64,000 nucleotides of DNA from Liolophura sinensis (taxonomy: Eukaryota > Mollusca > Polyplacophora > Chitonida > Chitonidae): assembly GCF_032854445.1 (NCBI RefSeq), contig NC_088299.1:8673608-8737607 (forward strand), given 5' to 3'. Below are positions 26,401 to 36,045 of this stretch, in pieces (position 1 is the first letter of the stretch; every line of letters begins with the position of its first letter). The notes under the pieces were generated by a model that worked only from the letters and a program-made list of their open reading frames with translations, made no database searches and was not told the origin of the DNA. The position numbers were made by a program, and so were the translations under genes.

Positions 26401-29163
26401 AGAGAATCTCTTTAATTAGTTTTTGCCATAATATCAGATGGAGGGCAAAAGACCTCCAACACACTTCATGTGAGGCAACCCAAAATGGTGTTTTACGCCG
26501 TACTCAAGAATATTTCACATATATGCAACAGCCAGTATTATGGTGGGGGGAACAGGGCAGAGCCCGGGGGAAACCTATGGCCGCAACCTAAAAGACCCTA
26601 AGAGCTGACAACTGCATATTACAATCACTGACCGAAGTGAAACCAGAAATTGCAATGCCACTGAACCAGCACCTTGTATCTCTGTGTGACAGAAAGACAA
26701 ACATTACAAAATTAACACATTTTTGTCTGCTTAATGATCATTCTGTAGTACACTTTTAAACACAGAGGTATACTGTAACTTTATAGAGACATTAATACCT
26801 CATAACCCTAAAGTAAATTGTTTATTTGATTGGTGTTTTATGCCATACTCAAGAATATTTGACTTAAACAAGGCAGTCAGCGTTATGGTGGGAAGAAAGC
26901 AGGCTGTGCCCGGAGGAAACCCACAACCATCTGCAGGTTTCTGCAAGAATTCCCAAGTATGACGGGAGAGAAAACCTAGATGGACTTGAACTCAAGGTAA
27001 CTGCATTGGTGAGAGGCTTCTGGGTCTTTGTGCTGTGCTAGACCAATAAACATCAGGCCATGAAGGCTTCAAGTAAAACTACACACAAGCACATTTAGCA
27101 ATTTGTAGCTGAACCATACCCTTGTTATAAGTGTACATACTTTTTGCCTGTTCCAAGTCCCAAACTTTTAGGGCTCCTGACATGGAGCCTGCCACCACAA
27201 CTTCTTCTGCATGGCCAAACCGCACAGCTTCCACTGGAGTGGTGTGCCCTTGCAAGCACTGTTATCAGGAAAAAGTCAGGTAAGATAATTAATAGCAGAC
27301 ACAGTTTCAATTTTATGACTAAGATTCTGATTAAAGCACATTCTGATAAAAAAAATTAACCAAACAAATTTTTGTAAGTCATACTTTTCATGATTTTGTT
27401 TGCAAAAGATGTTGTCCAGGTTACAGTACCATTAGGCGACATGATTTACAAGAAAACATATGAGAAACTAATTTACGAGGTCTTGTGAAACTGGGCCCAG
27501 AATTATATGACTTCATTAGGCTGGCTGCCTTAAAATTTTTAGGGAATTATTTTTTACTCTAGCTAATGAAAGAGAGAAATATAAATCTCTTATCACAATC
27601 CCAAAAAAGCCCTTTTTGGCAGAGTCAGATCATGCCCCACAAAATTATTTTTAATGATGACTTTATATGACTACAAAGGCTCACCATGATACAGTTTGGC
27701 TTGCCAACAGCCCATAGGTTGACTTTGCGGTCTTCCCCTCCAGATGCAAGAACCCGGCCGGACTTGTGACCTAAAGCCAAGCAGTTCACATTGGAGCCAT
27801 GGGCCACAAATTCCTCTGTAACAAATGAATAAATATCTGAAATTGCCGTCACAATTTTAGTCTGTTTCTCCATTTTCTTGTATGAACATTATGAACATAT
27901 TTATAATCAAGCACTTCTTTGTCCACCTGACAACATTCTGGCCAGTTCCTGTGGAAAAGCAATGTGTTTGAGAAAAACAAATTTTTTTTTCAAACTTTAG
28001 ACATTTTTTAGTCTGACACCAGTTACTGAATATTTCCACAAATGTCCTAATACCTACAGCTTGTTTTGCATATTGCCATGGGAACATAACTTAAATATAT
28101 AACAGCAGGAATTGAAACAACTTTTTCACAGTGTTGAATGGCCTTTGGGACGGAGATAGAGGGTGCTTTTAACTGAGGTGGAGGTGCAAGGCATTTTACT
28201 TATCACACCTCAATGTAAACCACTGGCAAAGGTGTCTTAATGGAAGAGGTCCTTGAACATCACAAATGGACACAACTTCCAAAAGTTAAGCAGTTCAAAC
28301 TTCCTACTATGACAGAGTTGATCAATGATCAAATGGCTTGCTAAAAGATTTGGTTTGGTATTTGACATCATTGCACTTGCCCTCTTATTTGTGCCTACAA
28401 GATTTCCACGCACAAATTAGTGAAAGTATTATTTAAATAATGATGTAATAATGTTCTCAGGGTATCGCCCATTTATTGCCCATTTCCCTATACGTTACGT
28501 GGTGTCATTCACCTAGTCATCTGCTAGTGCCCAAATGTACACAGTCTCAACTACTGAAAGTAAAAAGCCCTGATCTGACATGCACTTCCAAGCATACAAC
28601 TCAATATTCTTAATATCACATGAGGAAAATGATGCTGACAATGACAGGGTTACCTGAATGTGACACGGGTCAATGACTGAACAGAAAAGGACATCTATGA
28701 ACTGTCAGAATGCAGATGATTTCGCTATATGACTATAAATCATAATATGGTATGGTTCATGCTTCACCAACCACAAAATATCGTTTGAAAAGCAGACTGT
28801 TGTGATCAGTGTGGGTGCATTAAGAAGTGAACAACTCTATTATCAGTACTGGCCTTTTATTCATCCAGGCCTGAAACCAATACTAAAAATGACACTGTCA
28901 CTGAACTTTTAGCCGCACATATCAAAGCTTGAGATCATTTCTGAGATTTATGACAGATGCACTGACAAAAAAACCCATGACATCAGACGAATAATTAGCA
29001 AGTCTTACATTCTTTGACCCCGATTTACTGATGATAAATATAACTAGGATTAATACTACAAACGAACGACTTAGGATGGTACTGAACTGTTTGAAAACAC
29101 GCAACCTTTTTAAGCGAAGCTATAACACTTACGGAGTTTCCATGCTCGTTTAGTATGGGCCAT
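5427..29163 (-). CDS. KATNB1: Katanin p80 WD40 repeat-containing subunit B1
   Basis: Regulatory/targeting subunit of the microtubule-severing enzyme katanin: it binds the p60 AAA ATPase and directs it to centrosomes and spindle poles (family knowledge). I rebuilt 19 coding exons with GT..AG borders: 29133-29163, 27685-27815, 27141-27258, 26003-26103, 25501-25626, 23556-23671, 23128-23199, 22544-22694, 22136-22189, 21709-21785, 20877-20936, 20214-20341, 13198-13248, 11067-11443, 10348-10512, 8784-8860, 7568-7642, 6185-6302, 5427-5559. The product is about 719 residues (human 655). It starts [16 protein letters not shown]. Six WD repeats fill about residues 12-270, with LWDIKRKGC and FWDLETF among the blades. 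A Pro/Arg/Ser-rich linker follows (exon 14, about residues 406-531). The C-terminal con80 domain, which binds p60, contains VRAMW and SLWTLDLC and ends about residue 719. Exon phases agree everywhere except exon 18 to 19, where one extra G in a G4 run breaks the frame. Exon 8 has a partial tandem copy. Start chosen by homology. Confidence 0.96.
6303..6490. repeat. Degenerate tandem repeat in KATNB1 intron 17
   Basis: The motif AAAACAATGGTGATGATG and variants recur about seven to eight times with irregular spacing of roughly 20-30 bases. It begins directly at the intron side of the exon 18 acceptor (exon 18 starts at 6302), so part of the acceptor region is built from it. No coding potential. 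Confidence 0.6.
8100..8235 (+). repeat. Single-unit relative of the minisatellite element (copy C)
   Basis: This block in KATNB1 intron 16 aligns with the leader sequences of the two arrays at 9640-10194 and 24095-25312. Shared pieces are GTATGATAAT, TTGGCAAATGTCCAAG and a tGGCAC box in the same order and spacing. It then carries just one diverged version of the array unit, around GAGGAACTGATTGTACTGGTG. It may represent the element before array expansion. Confidence 0.65.
8466..8707 (+). repeat. SINE-A copy, nearly full length
   Basis: The tRNA-like head (GGCCTCTGTGGTCTAGTGGG, then a decayed box B) is followed by the body with CCCACCATAACGCTGG and the tail AAGTGAAATATTCTTG, which ends in CAAAT-type sequence. 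It lies in KATNB1 intron 16, antisense to the gene. Confidence 0.85.
9045..9175 (-). repeat. SINE-B fragment (degraded)
   Basis: Plus-strand blocks such as CACCGGACATGACCC and AACCAGTCCTGT match the middle of the SINE-B copies at 34676-35025 and 53047-53395. Both the tail and the tRNA-like head are missing. Confidence 0.55.
9213..9440 (+). repeat. MITE-like element M1, copy 1
   Basis: A 228-bp block has terminal inverted repeats of about 27-30 bp. The left end reads CCCTAATTCTTCTGAAATTT and the right end is the reverse complement of a near-identical sequence ending ...TTCTTCTAAAATTTGGGAC. It has no coding capacity. A second copy at 26158-26375 is about 85-90 percent identical by eye. Short non-coding body plus TIRs points to a miniature inverted-repeat transposable element, with the superfamily undetermined. 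Confidence 0.75.
9640..10194 (+). repeat. Minisatellite element copy A: leader plus 45-bp array
   Basis: A leader at about 9640-9746 contains GTATGATAATCCTAACCAGA and TTGGCAAATGTCCAAGG and is shared with 24095-24195. About ten units of 45 bp follow, each close to GAACTGATTATACAGTGCTG plus TGACTACAGTTGTGGTATGAGTG. The array lies in KATNB1 intron 15. Because 45 is a multiple of three and the unit lacks stops in one frame on each strand, it makes long spurious open frames both ways. Confidence 0.9.
10860..10945 (-). repeat. tRNA-like SINE head (degraded)
   Basis: On the minus strand a box-B-like GCAGGTTCAAACCCAGG follows a tRNA-like first half containing GGCTTGCCTTTCAGTC. The same half occurs at 1025-1115. 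It lies in KATNB1 intron 14. Confidence 0.5.
12519..12766 (-). repeat. SINE-A copy, nearly full length
   Basis: The plus-strand order is tail (TTTATTTATTTAATTG, then TTTTACGCCGTGCTC), body (GTGGGAGGAAACCGAACAG) and tRNA-like head near 12700-12766, with a box-B complement TGGACTTTAACTCACAG. It lies in KATNB1 intron 13 in the same orientation as the gene. Confidence 0.88.
13249..20213. other. KATNB1: KATNB1 intron 12 (about 7 kb)
   Basis: This is the longest intron of the gene. I saw no alternative exon with convincing homology. It contains long homopolymer tracts (a C run near 14286-14307 followed by A, and a G run near 19700-19717) and AT-rich sequence. The frame at 15783-16037 is open for 84 codons and slightly GC-richer than its surroundings but resembles nothing I know. 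No SINE-A tail was recognised here, although such tails are common elsewhere. Confidence 0.6.
20636..20705 (-). repeat. SINE-A fragment (body only)
   Basis: The plus strand carries CAGCATTATGGTGGGAGGAA followed by CCGGACAAAG and CCCACGACCAT, the typical SINE-A body in minus orientation. Head and tail are missing. It lies in KATNB1 intron 11. Confidence 0.65.
21091..21387 (+). repeat. Dispersed repeat C, copy 1
   Basis: It shares with 40235-40484 the order TGGTGGTCTGTTG, ATCAGTGATGT, a divergent middle, then AATGGTCTTTCAT and TGTACTTCATG. The similarity holds at both ends over about 300 bases. It has no coding capacity, and the family is not identified. It lies in KATNB1 intron 10. Confidence 0.65.
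22401..22487 (-). pseudogene. KATNB1: Partial tandem duplicate of KATNB1 exon 8 (exon 8b)
   Basis: This 87-bp block repeats 22539-22625 (the 3' part of exon 8, its donor and a few intron bases) at a 138-bp offset, with about four substitutions. It would encode [15 protein letters not shown] and end in AQDQL before a GTAAGC donor, against AQDQV in exon 8. Human p80 has DQL at this place, so the copy keeps the ancestral-looking residue. A possible acceptor at 22508-22509 would keep phase 0, but the intron between would be only 36 bases, probably too short to splice. It is best read as a non-used exon copy, though use of its donor cannot be excluded. Confidence 0.75.
22728..22880 (-). repeat. 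SINE-A copy (heavily degraded)
   Basis: The plus strand begins GTTTATTTATCTGATTAGTG (tail) and ends CCAACTAGGCCATGGAGGCC (tRNA-like head complement). The body between is shortened and eroded. It lies in KATNB1 intron 7, just upstream of the exon 8 acceptor. Confidence 0.7.
23872..23945 (-). repeat. SINE-B tail fragment
   Basis: GTGCATGGGGTTTAACATCG followed by TCATATGACGACGATTCAG matches the first 70 bases of the plus-strand SINE-B layout at 53047. The remainder is absent. It lies in KATNB1 intron 5. Confidence 0.65.
24095..25312 (+). repeat. Minisatellite element copy B: leader plus 44-bp array
   Basis: The leader (about 24095-24195) is nearly identical to that of copy A. The array has about 25 units. 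The first keeps the 45-bp form GAACTGATTATACAGTGCTG, whereas nearly all later units are 44 bp with GAACTATTATACAG or ATAACTATTATACAG. Units vary mainly by C/T and A/G changes. The array ends at an eroded unit near 25312. It lies in KATNB1 intron 5, between exons that encode WD repeats. Confidence 0.92.
25329..25480 (+). repeat. Dispersed repeat D, copy 1
   Basis: GAGGCAGATAAATGTCATGA, ATTACTTTTGGT and AGGATAACATCCTACC recur with changes at 35880-36045, and both copies end in a GATGAAAT-CTTAGGT-like block. It follows directly on the minisatellite array, so its left edge may be set by the array. It stops about 20 bases short of KATNB1 exon 5. Confidence 0.6.
26158..26375 (+). repeat. MITE-like element M1, copy 2
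   Basis: Same layout and orientation as 9213-9440. The left end reads CCCTAATTCCACTGAAATCT and the right end GTCCCAAATTTCAGAAGAAA. The interior shares GATGGTCTTATCATGTGAAA. It lies in KATNB1 intron 3. Confidence 0.72.
26490..26590 (-). repeat. SINE-A fragment
   Basis: GGTGTTTTACGCCGTACTCA and the body box CAGTATTATGGTGGGGGGAA are present. The tRNA-like head is missing. It lies about 230 bases from another copy at 26818-27070. Confidence 0.75.
26818..27070 (-). repeat. SINE-A copy, nearly full length
   Basis: Tail GTTTATTTGATTGGTGTTTT, body GTGGGAAGAAAGCAGGC and tRNA-like head complement near 26985-27070 (TGGACTTGAACTCAAGG, then CAGGCCATGAAGGC) are all visible. It ends about 70 bases before KATNB1 exon 3. 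Confidence 0.85.
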
Positions 29164-29543
29164 GCTAAGGTAACTGAAATGTCGCCACTTCGGTAACTAG
29201 ATTTGTCCAATGTCAGACGTTTGGTTTTCTTTCCCGAACAATTCTGGATGTCCACCAAACCATTCTAAATAAAATGGACTGCGATTCCGTCGATATTTTC
29301 AAGGTTTCGGACGGCGTTTCATCTTCTCTGAGTGCCGTAAATATTCTGTCGTCTTCGGGGCAAAGAAATATGGCAGAAATGAAGTGCAACAGGCACGCCC
29401 CAAGCGATTGGACAAATGTACGAAAATAGGTCACTCTGCTCTAATGAAATTTGCTGTTACAAATTTCCACAGAAAGAATTTTTAGTTATGCGCATGCGTT
29501 AAAATCTACTCGTAAACTTCCGGGATCGTCGCTGCACGTGAAA
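29164..29543. promoter_or_regulatory. Bidirectional promoter between KATNB1 and the UPF0598 gene
   Basis: Start codons of the two divergent genes are 380 bp apart. The interval holds an NRF-1-like palindrome TGCGCATGCG at 29489-29498, an ETS/GABP-type CTTCCGG at 29517-29523, an E-box CACGTG at 29535-29540 just before the plus-strand ATG, and a CCAAT box on the minus strand at 29407-29411. No TATA box stands out. These elements are typical of shared housekeeping promoters. Transcription start sites cannot be set from sequence alone. Confidence 0.65.
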
Positions 29544-32028
29544 ATGGCATTGACAGTTATCACGGGCCGACTTTTTAGACTTTCTCGGCATGTTGATCAC
29601 AGAATTTCCTTTGCTTGTCTTCATTATGTACAGGGTCAATCTCCCGAGCCCCGCGTTAGGGAATATTTTTACTTTATTGACCATCATGGCCAGGTATTAC
29701 AAATTATTGTTCTAAATAAGTCAATGTGAAAGTTTGGTTTTGTTTTGCTGGTTTGCTCTCTTATGTAAGAAGGTTTCCCAACAGCCTGCAGATTGGCCTG
29801 AGTTTCGAGCCCGGTTTCCTCTCACCATATGATGCCGGCCAACATCCTACAAGTGAATAACCTTCACTATGGCGTTAAAACCAACCAAATGAATGAATAA
29901 AAAAATATTTTGTTTTGGCCTGCATGTCTTGAGCTGTGAGTATTCACAGCTGAGCACAAACAAAACTTTCACCAGTACTGCATTAGATTAATATTGATTT
30001 ACACATATATGATTAGCTTACACAGTACCGTAACTTGCAACTGCTTGGAAAGCAATAGGCCATGTTATTCCCTTGTGCTGGTGTATTATTAGGCCTATAC
30101 AATATGACTCGGTGTTTATAATTTAGACTAATATACTACATGTATATGAAGGCCAATATCATTACGACCTGTGCATGAAACTGTGCTATTACATTTCTAA
30201 CTACAATACCTGTACAACCAGCCTCCGTCACATAAGTGAAATATTCTTGAGTACAGCATAAAACACCAGTCAGACAAACAAAAAACCTATACAAATCTTT
30301 TTCAGTCCTGGCCATGCTCAGGGAATTTTCTTTCTTCTGTAAAGTCATGCTGCTGTAATGTTGACATGCACTATGAAATGTGTGTGGCACATCCGTCACT
30401 GTGTTAAAAGATGGGCAAACTGGGAAGGACTGGAATAAGAAAAGTGTTCTTAGTACATGTACTTACCAGCATATCTACAACTGATTTGTTTTATTGTGAA
30501 TCATATGAAATGGCTGTTCATTTCATTGCAGCTTTTTCTTGATGATGCAAGGATGAAGAATTTCACATCTTGTTTCAAAGGTTAGTACTGAATATGCATG
30601 TATGACGAGTAGCCCCTTTTCCTTTTATTTTTGTTCTCTTTCTTTTTTTTTAAATGTAGTAATCACACTTTTAGATAAATAAAGGGTATATAGGTCAATT
30701 TCTTTCTTTTTTTTTTTAAATCCACTCGGCCTTAGACCGGGAATTCGTACTCTCTCACACTCTCACTTCGAAATTGGCCATGGTGACAATATGAGGCTAA
30801 CAATGCTTGTGTGGCTGTGAGCACAGTCTAACGTTTTTTAAAAATCTTTTGCCTTTCATCAGTAGGACCTTTGTTACACATTTCTGTATGTCACATGTGT
30901 GAAAGTTGATCGATAACTTGCTAAAGGTTGGAGGTTCACTGTGAGCACTCTGGTTTCCTTCACCCATAAAACTTGCAGGCTGGGGAATTATGTAATATTA
31001 AGTTTGGTGTCTGTGCTGTTAACAATTTTCACAATGAGCTGTAAATTGTAAGTGATCATTACAAAGAGAGATTAAAAGAATACAGAATGGTTGCTGAGTG
31101 GCTACTGTGTAAGATAGACAATTCTAACACAAAGCTGAGTTTCAATGACTACTGAATTATTTGGTGTCGGCTTAAGTGTCATGAAAGACATTTAACCCTT
31201 GATGACCTATCACCACTGTCGACCAGTCAGCATTTATTCTTTATCCCTTTCAGCTGTGTATAAGACTACAGTAAATCTTATGTCATTCTAAATTCTGCAT
31301 GCTTTTTTTCGCAAAACATAATTTTAAAACGTTATTATTGTTTTATTTCAATTCAACAAATCTGAATGTTATATTCAAATCACACATTTTACCTAATATA
31401 GGAGATTACGTTTTTGTAAAAACTGGTATTCCTACACATCTATCGAACATGTTCAAAGAAAAAAACCCAACATGCATGGCCCTGGCAAAAACTAATGCAG
31501 ATGGTTTAAGTGCTCAGCCTCAGTCAAATAAAATAAAAGAAAATGACATATCTGGTTTCAGAGAAAAAGTTTCTGGAATTTTTCTTCTCCCGTCTGAAGA
31601 TTAACGATTCTGGGAAGTACGAGGACGAATTTCCGTATTTGTCACCGTGTGGACGAGAGCGCAACTTTGTGCGTTGCGATGACCGCCCCATTGTATATAC
31701 CCATGTACTCCCGTCAAGTACACCTGAAGATAATGACAGGTTATCATATGCTGGTGCTGGAGATCTCCTCACAGTGACCTTTGAACCACAAAAAGTCTGT
31801 ATGCTGCCACATACAGGGAGAGTGTACTACCCAGCTAAGCCAGAGCTGGGTGGCATAGGGCTTGTTCGCTCGGCTCTGGCTATAGAATTCAGTAAGGATT
31901 TTCAGTTTGACAATGGAGAAGATAATCCCCCGTCACATTTCACGTGGAAGGGTAAAAAGTATGTTTTGACAAATGAGCTATTTTATGTTCTCAAGGATAT
32001 AGAAGTCTCAAAAAACTCTGGATCATAA
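29544..32028 (+). CDS. UPF0598 family protein, homologue of human C8orf82
   Basis: The function is not established for the family. Three coding exons (29544-29693, 30532-30580, 31562-32028) join in phase to give 221 residues (human about 216). Family signatures are GQSPEPRVREYFYFIDHHGQ across the end of exon 1, LFLDDARMKNFTSCFK in exon 2, and LSPCGRERNFVRCDDRP plus GGIGLVRSALAIEFS in exon 3. The first 28 or so residues are rich in Arg, His and hydrophobics and lack acids apart from one Asp, which fits a mitochondrial presequence (inference). The reading frame extends upstream to 29451, but the ATG at 29544 matches the expected N-terminal length and lies just after the E-box. No frame problem was seen. 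It is head-to-head with KATNB1 and convergent with AKTIP. Confidence 0.95.
29770..29905 (+). repeat. SINE-A 3' half (degraded)
   Basis: CGGTTTCCTCTCACCATATG, CGGCCAACAT, then AAGTGAATAACCTTCACTATGG and an A-rich end correspond to the body and tail of SINE-A. It lies in intron 1 of the UPF0598 gene. Confidence 0.65.
30200..30290 (+). repeat. SINE-A tail fragment
   Basis: CATAAGTGAAATATTCTTGA followed by AAAACACCAGTCAGACAAAC is the 3' end of SINE-A. It lies in intron 1 of the UPF0598 gene. Confidence 0.75.
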
Positions 32029-32104
32029 TTTCAAGTCTGTAGATTTGATATCTTTATGTCAGACTAAGATTAAATATCCCCCACTACTGTTTTCTTTTTG
32101 GAAA

Positions 32105-32110
32105 AATAAA
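32105..32110 (+). promoter_or_regulatory. Candidate poly(A) signal of the UPF0598 gene
   Basis: AATAAA lies 77 bases after the stop codon and is the first canonical hexamer downstream. Confidence 0.6.
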
Positions 32111-32349
32111 AAAGTCAGCCAGTTGTAAAATCATGGAACTAAATGTAAACAGGTATATTGGTACTGACTTTGATGGATGGTATGTGCAGATCTGTCAGGG
32201 TATAAATATGAATGTAATCAACAAAATCCTGTGGCTTTCAAAAATTCTGGGCCAAAGCGATCCTGCAAAACAAGACCAATGAAGTTCATAGGTCACTGTT
32301 AAACTACGGCTGTAAATGAAGCAAACACCAGTGTATACATACATTATTT

Positions 32350-32475
32350 AATCCCGGCTGGCTCTTGGCTCAAGCATTGCTCTGGACCCGACGATCAGCC
32401 ATCACTCACCAATAAGGTCACGAGTTCAAATCCAGCTTTTGCCACTTCAACTTCTTTTTTTTTTCTTTTTTTTTG
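32350..32475 (+). repeat. tRNA-like SINE fragment with T-rich end
   Basis: A head GGCTCTTGGCTCAAGCATTG is followed 45 bases later by a box-B-like CGAGTTCAAATCCAGC, then a T-rich tract at about 32453-32475. It is not alignable to SINE-A beyond box B. Confidence 0.5.
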
Positions 32476-33359
32476 TCAAGACGATTGTTGGTTACATGAC
32501 AAAAGGCACTGGGTTACCCGGGTGAAAAATTCTAGAGTGCAACGTTAGATAGCAGAGGAAATAACTGCATTCTGATCAGTTTTCATATGATGAAACAAGA
32601 GACCTTTGATTCTGTGATATAGAGTGTAACCATGTGATCAGTATTCCTGTGTTAAACAGTAAGCATTTTGGTGACATCATGTATTCTGATATGCTCCACA
32701 TGCTTTAATAGCATGTACAATTGCAATATTTTTTTGACATTAATGAGATATGAACTGAGATATGTTTTCCATAAAAGAGAATCACACTCAGTCAGTAAAC
32801 ATGAAAAAAATAATAAACTGAATAAATAAAATAAATAGATTCAAAGGTATAAATAAAAGTTTAGGAATGTTTAAGTAAAACAATATTATATAAAACTATA
32901 AAATAAAAAAAATAAGAGAAAGTAAATATTGTTTGTGTACATATACAGAAAACTGACAATTGCACACAGAAACTTGTGTGTAATTAATTGTCATTTCTCT
33001 GATCTCGTGATATATATGTCAACTCTGAAAAGAAAATTTTGTGAAAATGGCCTCAGAACTACTGACAGAAGAAACACTTTGGTTAACAATTACATGTATA
33101 ATAAATTTGTTGATGTTTGGAAAACAGTGTGCATATATATATGTATAACTTATATGCATTTGTTTATTTGTTTAACCCTACTGGTATCGCGCTGGTCTTG
33201 TCCATTGAGGCAAGAATTATTTGTGAAATTTTTTTTTCTAAGATTTGCATATTGTTATGAAAACTTGATGAATAAACAGAAACGTTAGAATAACAGTAAA
33301 ATATGTTATCCTGTATTATTCTTTGCTTGCTTGGTAATCTCAGCGGGAAGCAAGATGTG

Positions 33360-33430
33360 GTTGGGTGTTAAGTTGGTCAACCCATTATGTCCAGGAGTTG
33401 TGGGTTCAATCCCAGCCTTGGAGAGGGAAT
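33360..33430 (+). repeat. tRNA-like SINE fragment
   Basis: The box-B motif GTGGGTTCAATCCCAGC lies about 40 bases after a tRNA-like first half containing TGGTTGGGTGTTAAG. The sequence is short and isolated. Confidence 0.45.
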
Positions 33431-33569
33431 ATCTTGATTCTGTCACTGTCATTGTTTGTGGTGCAAGAGAAACAAGGCTGTATGTTTAAAATTAGGGTAC
33501 ATTAGTGAGCATAAGCCTCTTGCTAAAGAGAACAGTTTTCAAACTGCTCTCCTCAATGTTTGCGTCTAA

Positions 33570-33755
33570 TTTGTGGATTTGTTTGACTGGTCAGCAGTAT
33601 GGTGAGAGCAAAACGGGCAGCACCTGGGTGAAACTCACAACCACAGGGGGAGCCAGCATGAGCTGGACTTGACCTCACAGCGATAATCCATTGGTGTGAG
33701 GTTCCCGGGTCATTGTACTGTCTAACTTGCTAACCACTAGGCCATGGAGGCCCTC
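33570..33755 (-). repeat. SINE-A copy with internal loss
   Basis: The plus strand runs from a shortened tail and body (GCAGTATGGTGAGAGCAAAA) into a well preserved head complement: CATGAGCTGGACTTGACCTC, then CTAACCACTAGGCCATGGAG. Confidence 0.8.
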
Positions 33756-34261
33756 TGTGTCAAATAATCCTTCATGAAATTTGATTGCAAAGGTTATAAT
33801 CAAAACTCAACTGAGACAATACTGATTATCCACAACTTATAAACTAGCTGCCTGATTTGGTTACTGGTTTAATTCATTCGATTGGGAACATTTCCTTGTA
33901 TCTTTCCATCACCAATGAAAACTGTGGACAGCTTCTCCTGGTTTGAATCCGTTCTGATTTTGCACTTAATTCTTATGAGTTCTTTTGGTGGTTTGTGTTG
34001 AGCATTGCTTTGGGAATTGGCCTTGTGATTATTGGCTTGAAATATCCATTTGGTTGATGGCTGTTTTGACATGTATATTAAATGCCATACCTAGGAATTT
34101 GTGGTTTATATGATAATGGTCAGCTACTAGTCAGTGGTATCTTGAAGTCCTCTTAATGTTAGGAGCATATAGTGTTACTACCATGGCTACGCTTTGCTTA
34201 CAGTAGATCTGCTGGTTGCCCTGATAGTTACATGCAAGTATTGCTAAAAGGGCGTTGTGCA

Positions 34262-34465
34262 AGAAGACCCTGATTTACGAGTGGAGTGCCCCGAGTATTA
34301 GCCCACCACAATTCACCGGGTTACTGGACAAACCTCCTGACTTATCACCATTGCCGAAACAGGATTCAAATAATGACCCCTTGTTCTCATTGGTCAACAG
34401 GCCCCTGACAGTTTCAGAGTCCTTTAACTGTCTGAGCCTACAAGGCCCCCAATGTTTCTTACATT
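34262..34465 (-). repeat. tRNA-like SINE fragment
   Basis: On the minus strand GGCCTTGTAGGCTCAGACAG is followed by a box-B-like TTTGAATCCTGTTTC. A related head occurs on the plus strand near 60283-60420. Both strands are open across part of it, which is not taken as coding. Confidence 0.45.
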
Positions 34466-34675
34466 GATCTGCAAATGAATCTATGAAGAACTGAAAAACA
34501 AACATTTGAATCCACTTAGAATTTGTTTTGCGGAAACACGTTCCCAACCATACCTCAAGACACGCGGACAGGAAATTCGTAGCTTCTCCAGCTCACACCG
34601 TTCATGCGGCCTTGATGACAAAAAGTGATCCACAATATTCATCTGGCCATATGGACGGTGGAAAGTTCGTACGTA

Positions 34676-35025
34676 TGTATGCTTGGGGTTTAACGTCATA
34701 GTTAACAATTTTTCAGTCACATGAAGATGAGGAGTCATTAGGTGTGTGTACATATACTGTGACTTCTTTTTCGCAGGACGAGTCCATGTCGTCTGAGTGG
34801 TGTCAACACTGAAGTATCATGCCGAATACACCAGACATGACCCCCCACCCATTATTCTGACACCGGGCCAACCAGTCCTGTGTCCTAGATCTAACAACTC
34901 CGTGCTGTACCCCAAGCAATGCAGCAGCAAGTTCCATTCTTAAAGTCTTTGGTACGACCCAACCCGGGTTTGATCCCAGGTCTCCTGACCTTGAGACGGA
35001 TGCTCTAACAAGGCCACCAAAGCAG
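34676..35025 (-). repeat. SINE-B copy, nearly full length
   Basis: The plus-strand order is GCTTGGGGTTTAACGTCATA, TTTTTCAGTCACATGA, the middle CCAGACATGACCCCCC, CCAACCAGTCCTGTG, then a tRNA-like head complement with box B CCCGGGTTTGATCCCAGG and a first half ending GGCCACC at about 35020. Other copies are at 53047, 54300 (partial), 9045, 23872 and 37748 (fragments). Confidence 0.82.
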
Positions 35026-35879
35026 TCTGGAAAGTTTGTAGAAGACCACTTGTCTTCCACCAAACTGGTATACATCATGTGTACGCCACATGGAAAAGTT
35101 TGTCAGTAACTTGCCAAAATCAGGAACGGAAACACGTTTTAAGGACAACTGAATTCACTTTTATTGCTTCTTAAAAAATGTGTGGCGCAAGGATATGAAC
35201 ACTGCATTTTAACATGGATACAATGAAACTGAACAGGAAATATTAAAACATTGACAATGATCAGGTTATTATCTGTAATAATTTACTACCAGCTACTGGT
35301 ATAGCCATAAATTTCACCATCACCGCACAAAATAACCTCTCACCCTTTTCTCACTTCCCCTACACCACATCATTACCAATACAACTGAATTTTTGTGTAA
35401 ATTATACTTTTTTTTATAAAAGAGACAGGAAAATATTTCACAAGAGGTAAATTATAAGCAATTGTATAAACAATATCCCTACAAAAGGGATATGCACAGA
35501 AAATCAAGCAAAGCGAAAATAGTTAACATTCACAACAAGAATAGAAGAATATAAGCATACATTTTCTGATGTTGTAAACTGACATTTGAATAGCATGGGG
35601 AATTTATGAGAAGATAAAAAAACAGATGTACTTGATGGAATCATAAATACAGTGGCTCTTAGTGACATTACAATCACGACAAGGAAGACAGCAGAGCAAA
35701 TCAACATACTAATGTACATACTTTTGTGCTAAAATTTTCACAGTGTACATGTAAAAGTGACTCCATCTTGAATGTTTCAATGAGCATATCCTGTCAGGAG
35801 ACGTACAACACACAGGTAAAACAAACAAGGGTCACGACAACAAAATGACCTAAAACTTCACCCAAAAAAAAAACACTTT

Positions 35880-36045
35880 AAGAGGCATATATATGTCATA
35901 AAACATTACTTTTGGTGCTCAAACTCACATTTTTCCTGCAGGATATCACCGTACCTTCCAAGCAAACCTTAAAACATCTATCTACAAGATCAACACAACT
36001 CCGACAAAACGTGCAAGTTAGTCATGGGCGAAATGTTAGGTCATT
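35880..36045 (+). repeat. Dispersed repeat D, copy 2
   Basis: AGAGGCATATATATGTCATA, ATTACTTTTGGTGCTC and GCAGGATATCACCGTACC match 25329-25480, and the similarity resumes at GCGAAATGTTAGGTCA near the right end. Confidence 0.6.

Noticed and set aside
34275-34547. 90-codon minus-strand open frame
   Set aside because: Overlaps a tRNA-like repeat and is open on the other strand as well; no protein family recognised.
32350-35025. Several tRNA-like box A/box B pairs as real tRNA genes
   Set aside because: Cloverleaf pairing is not convincing and they run on into SINE bodies or T-rich ends; treated as SINE heads.
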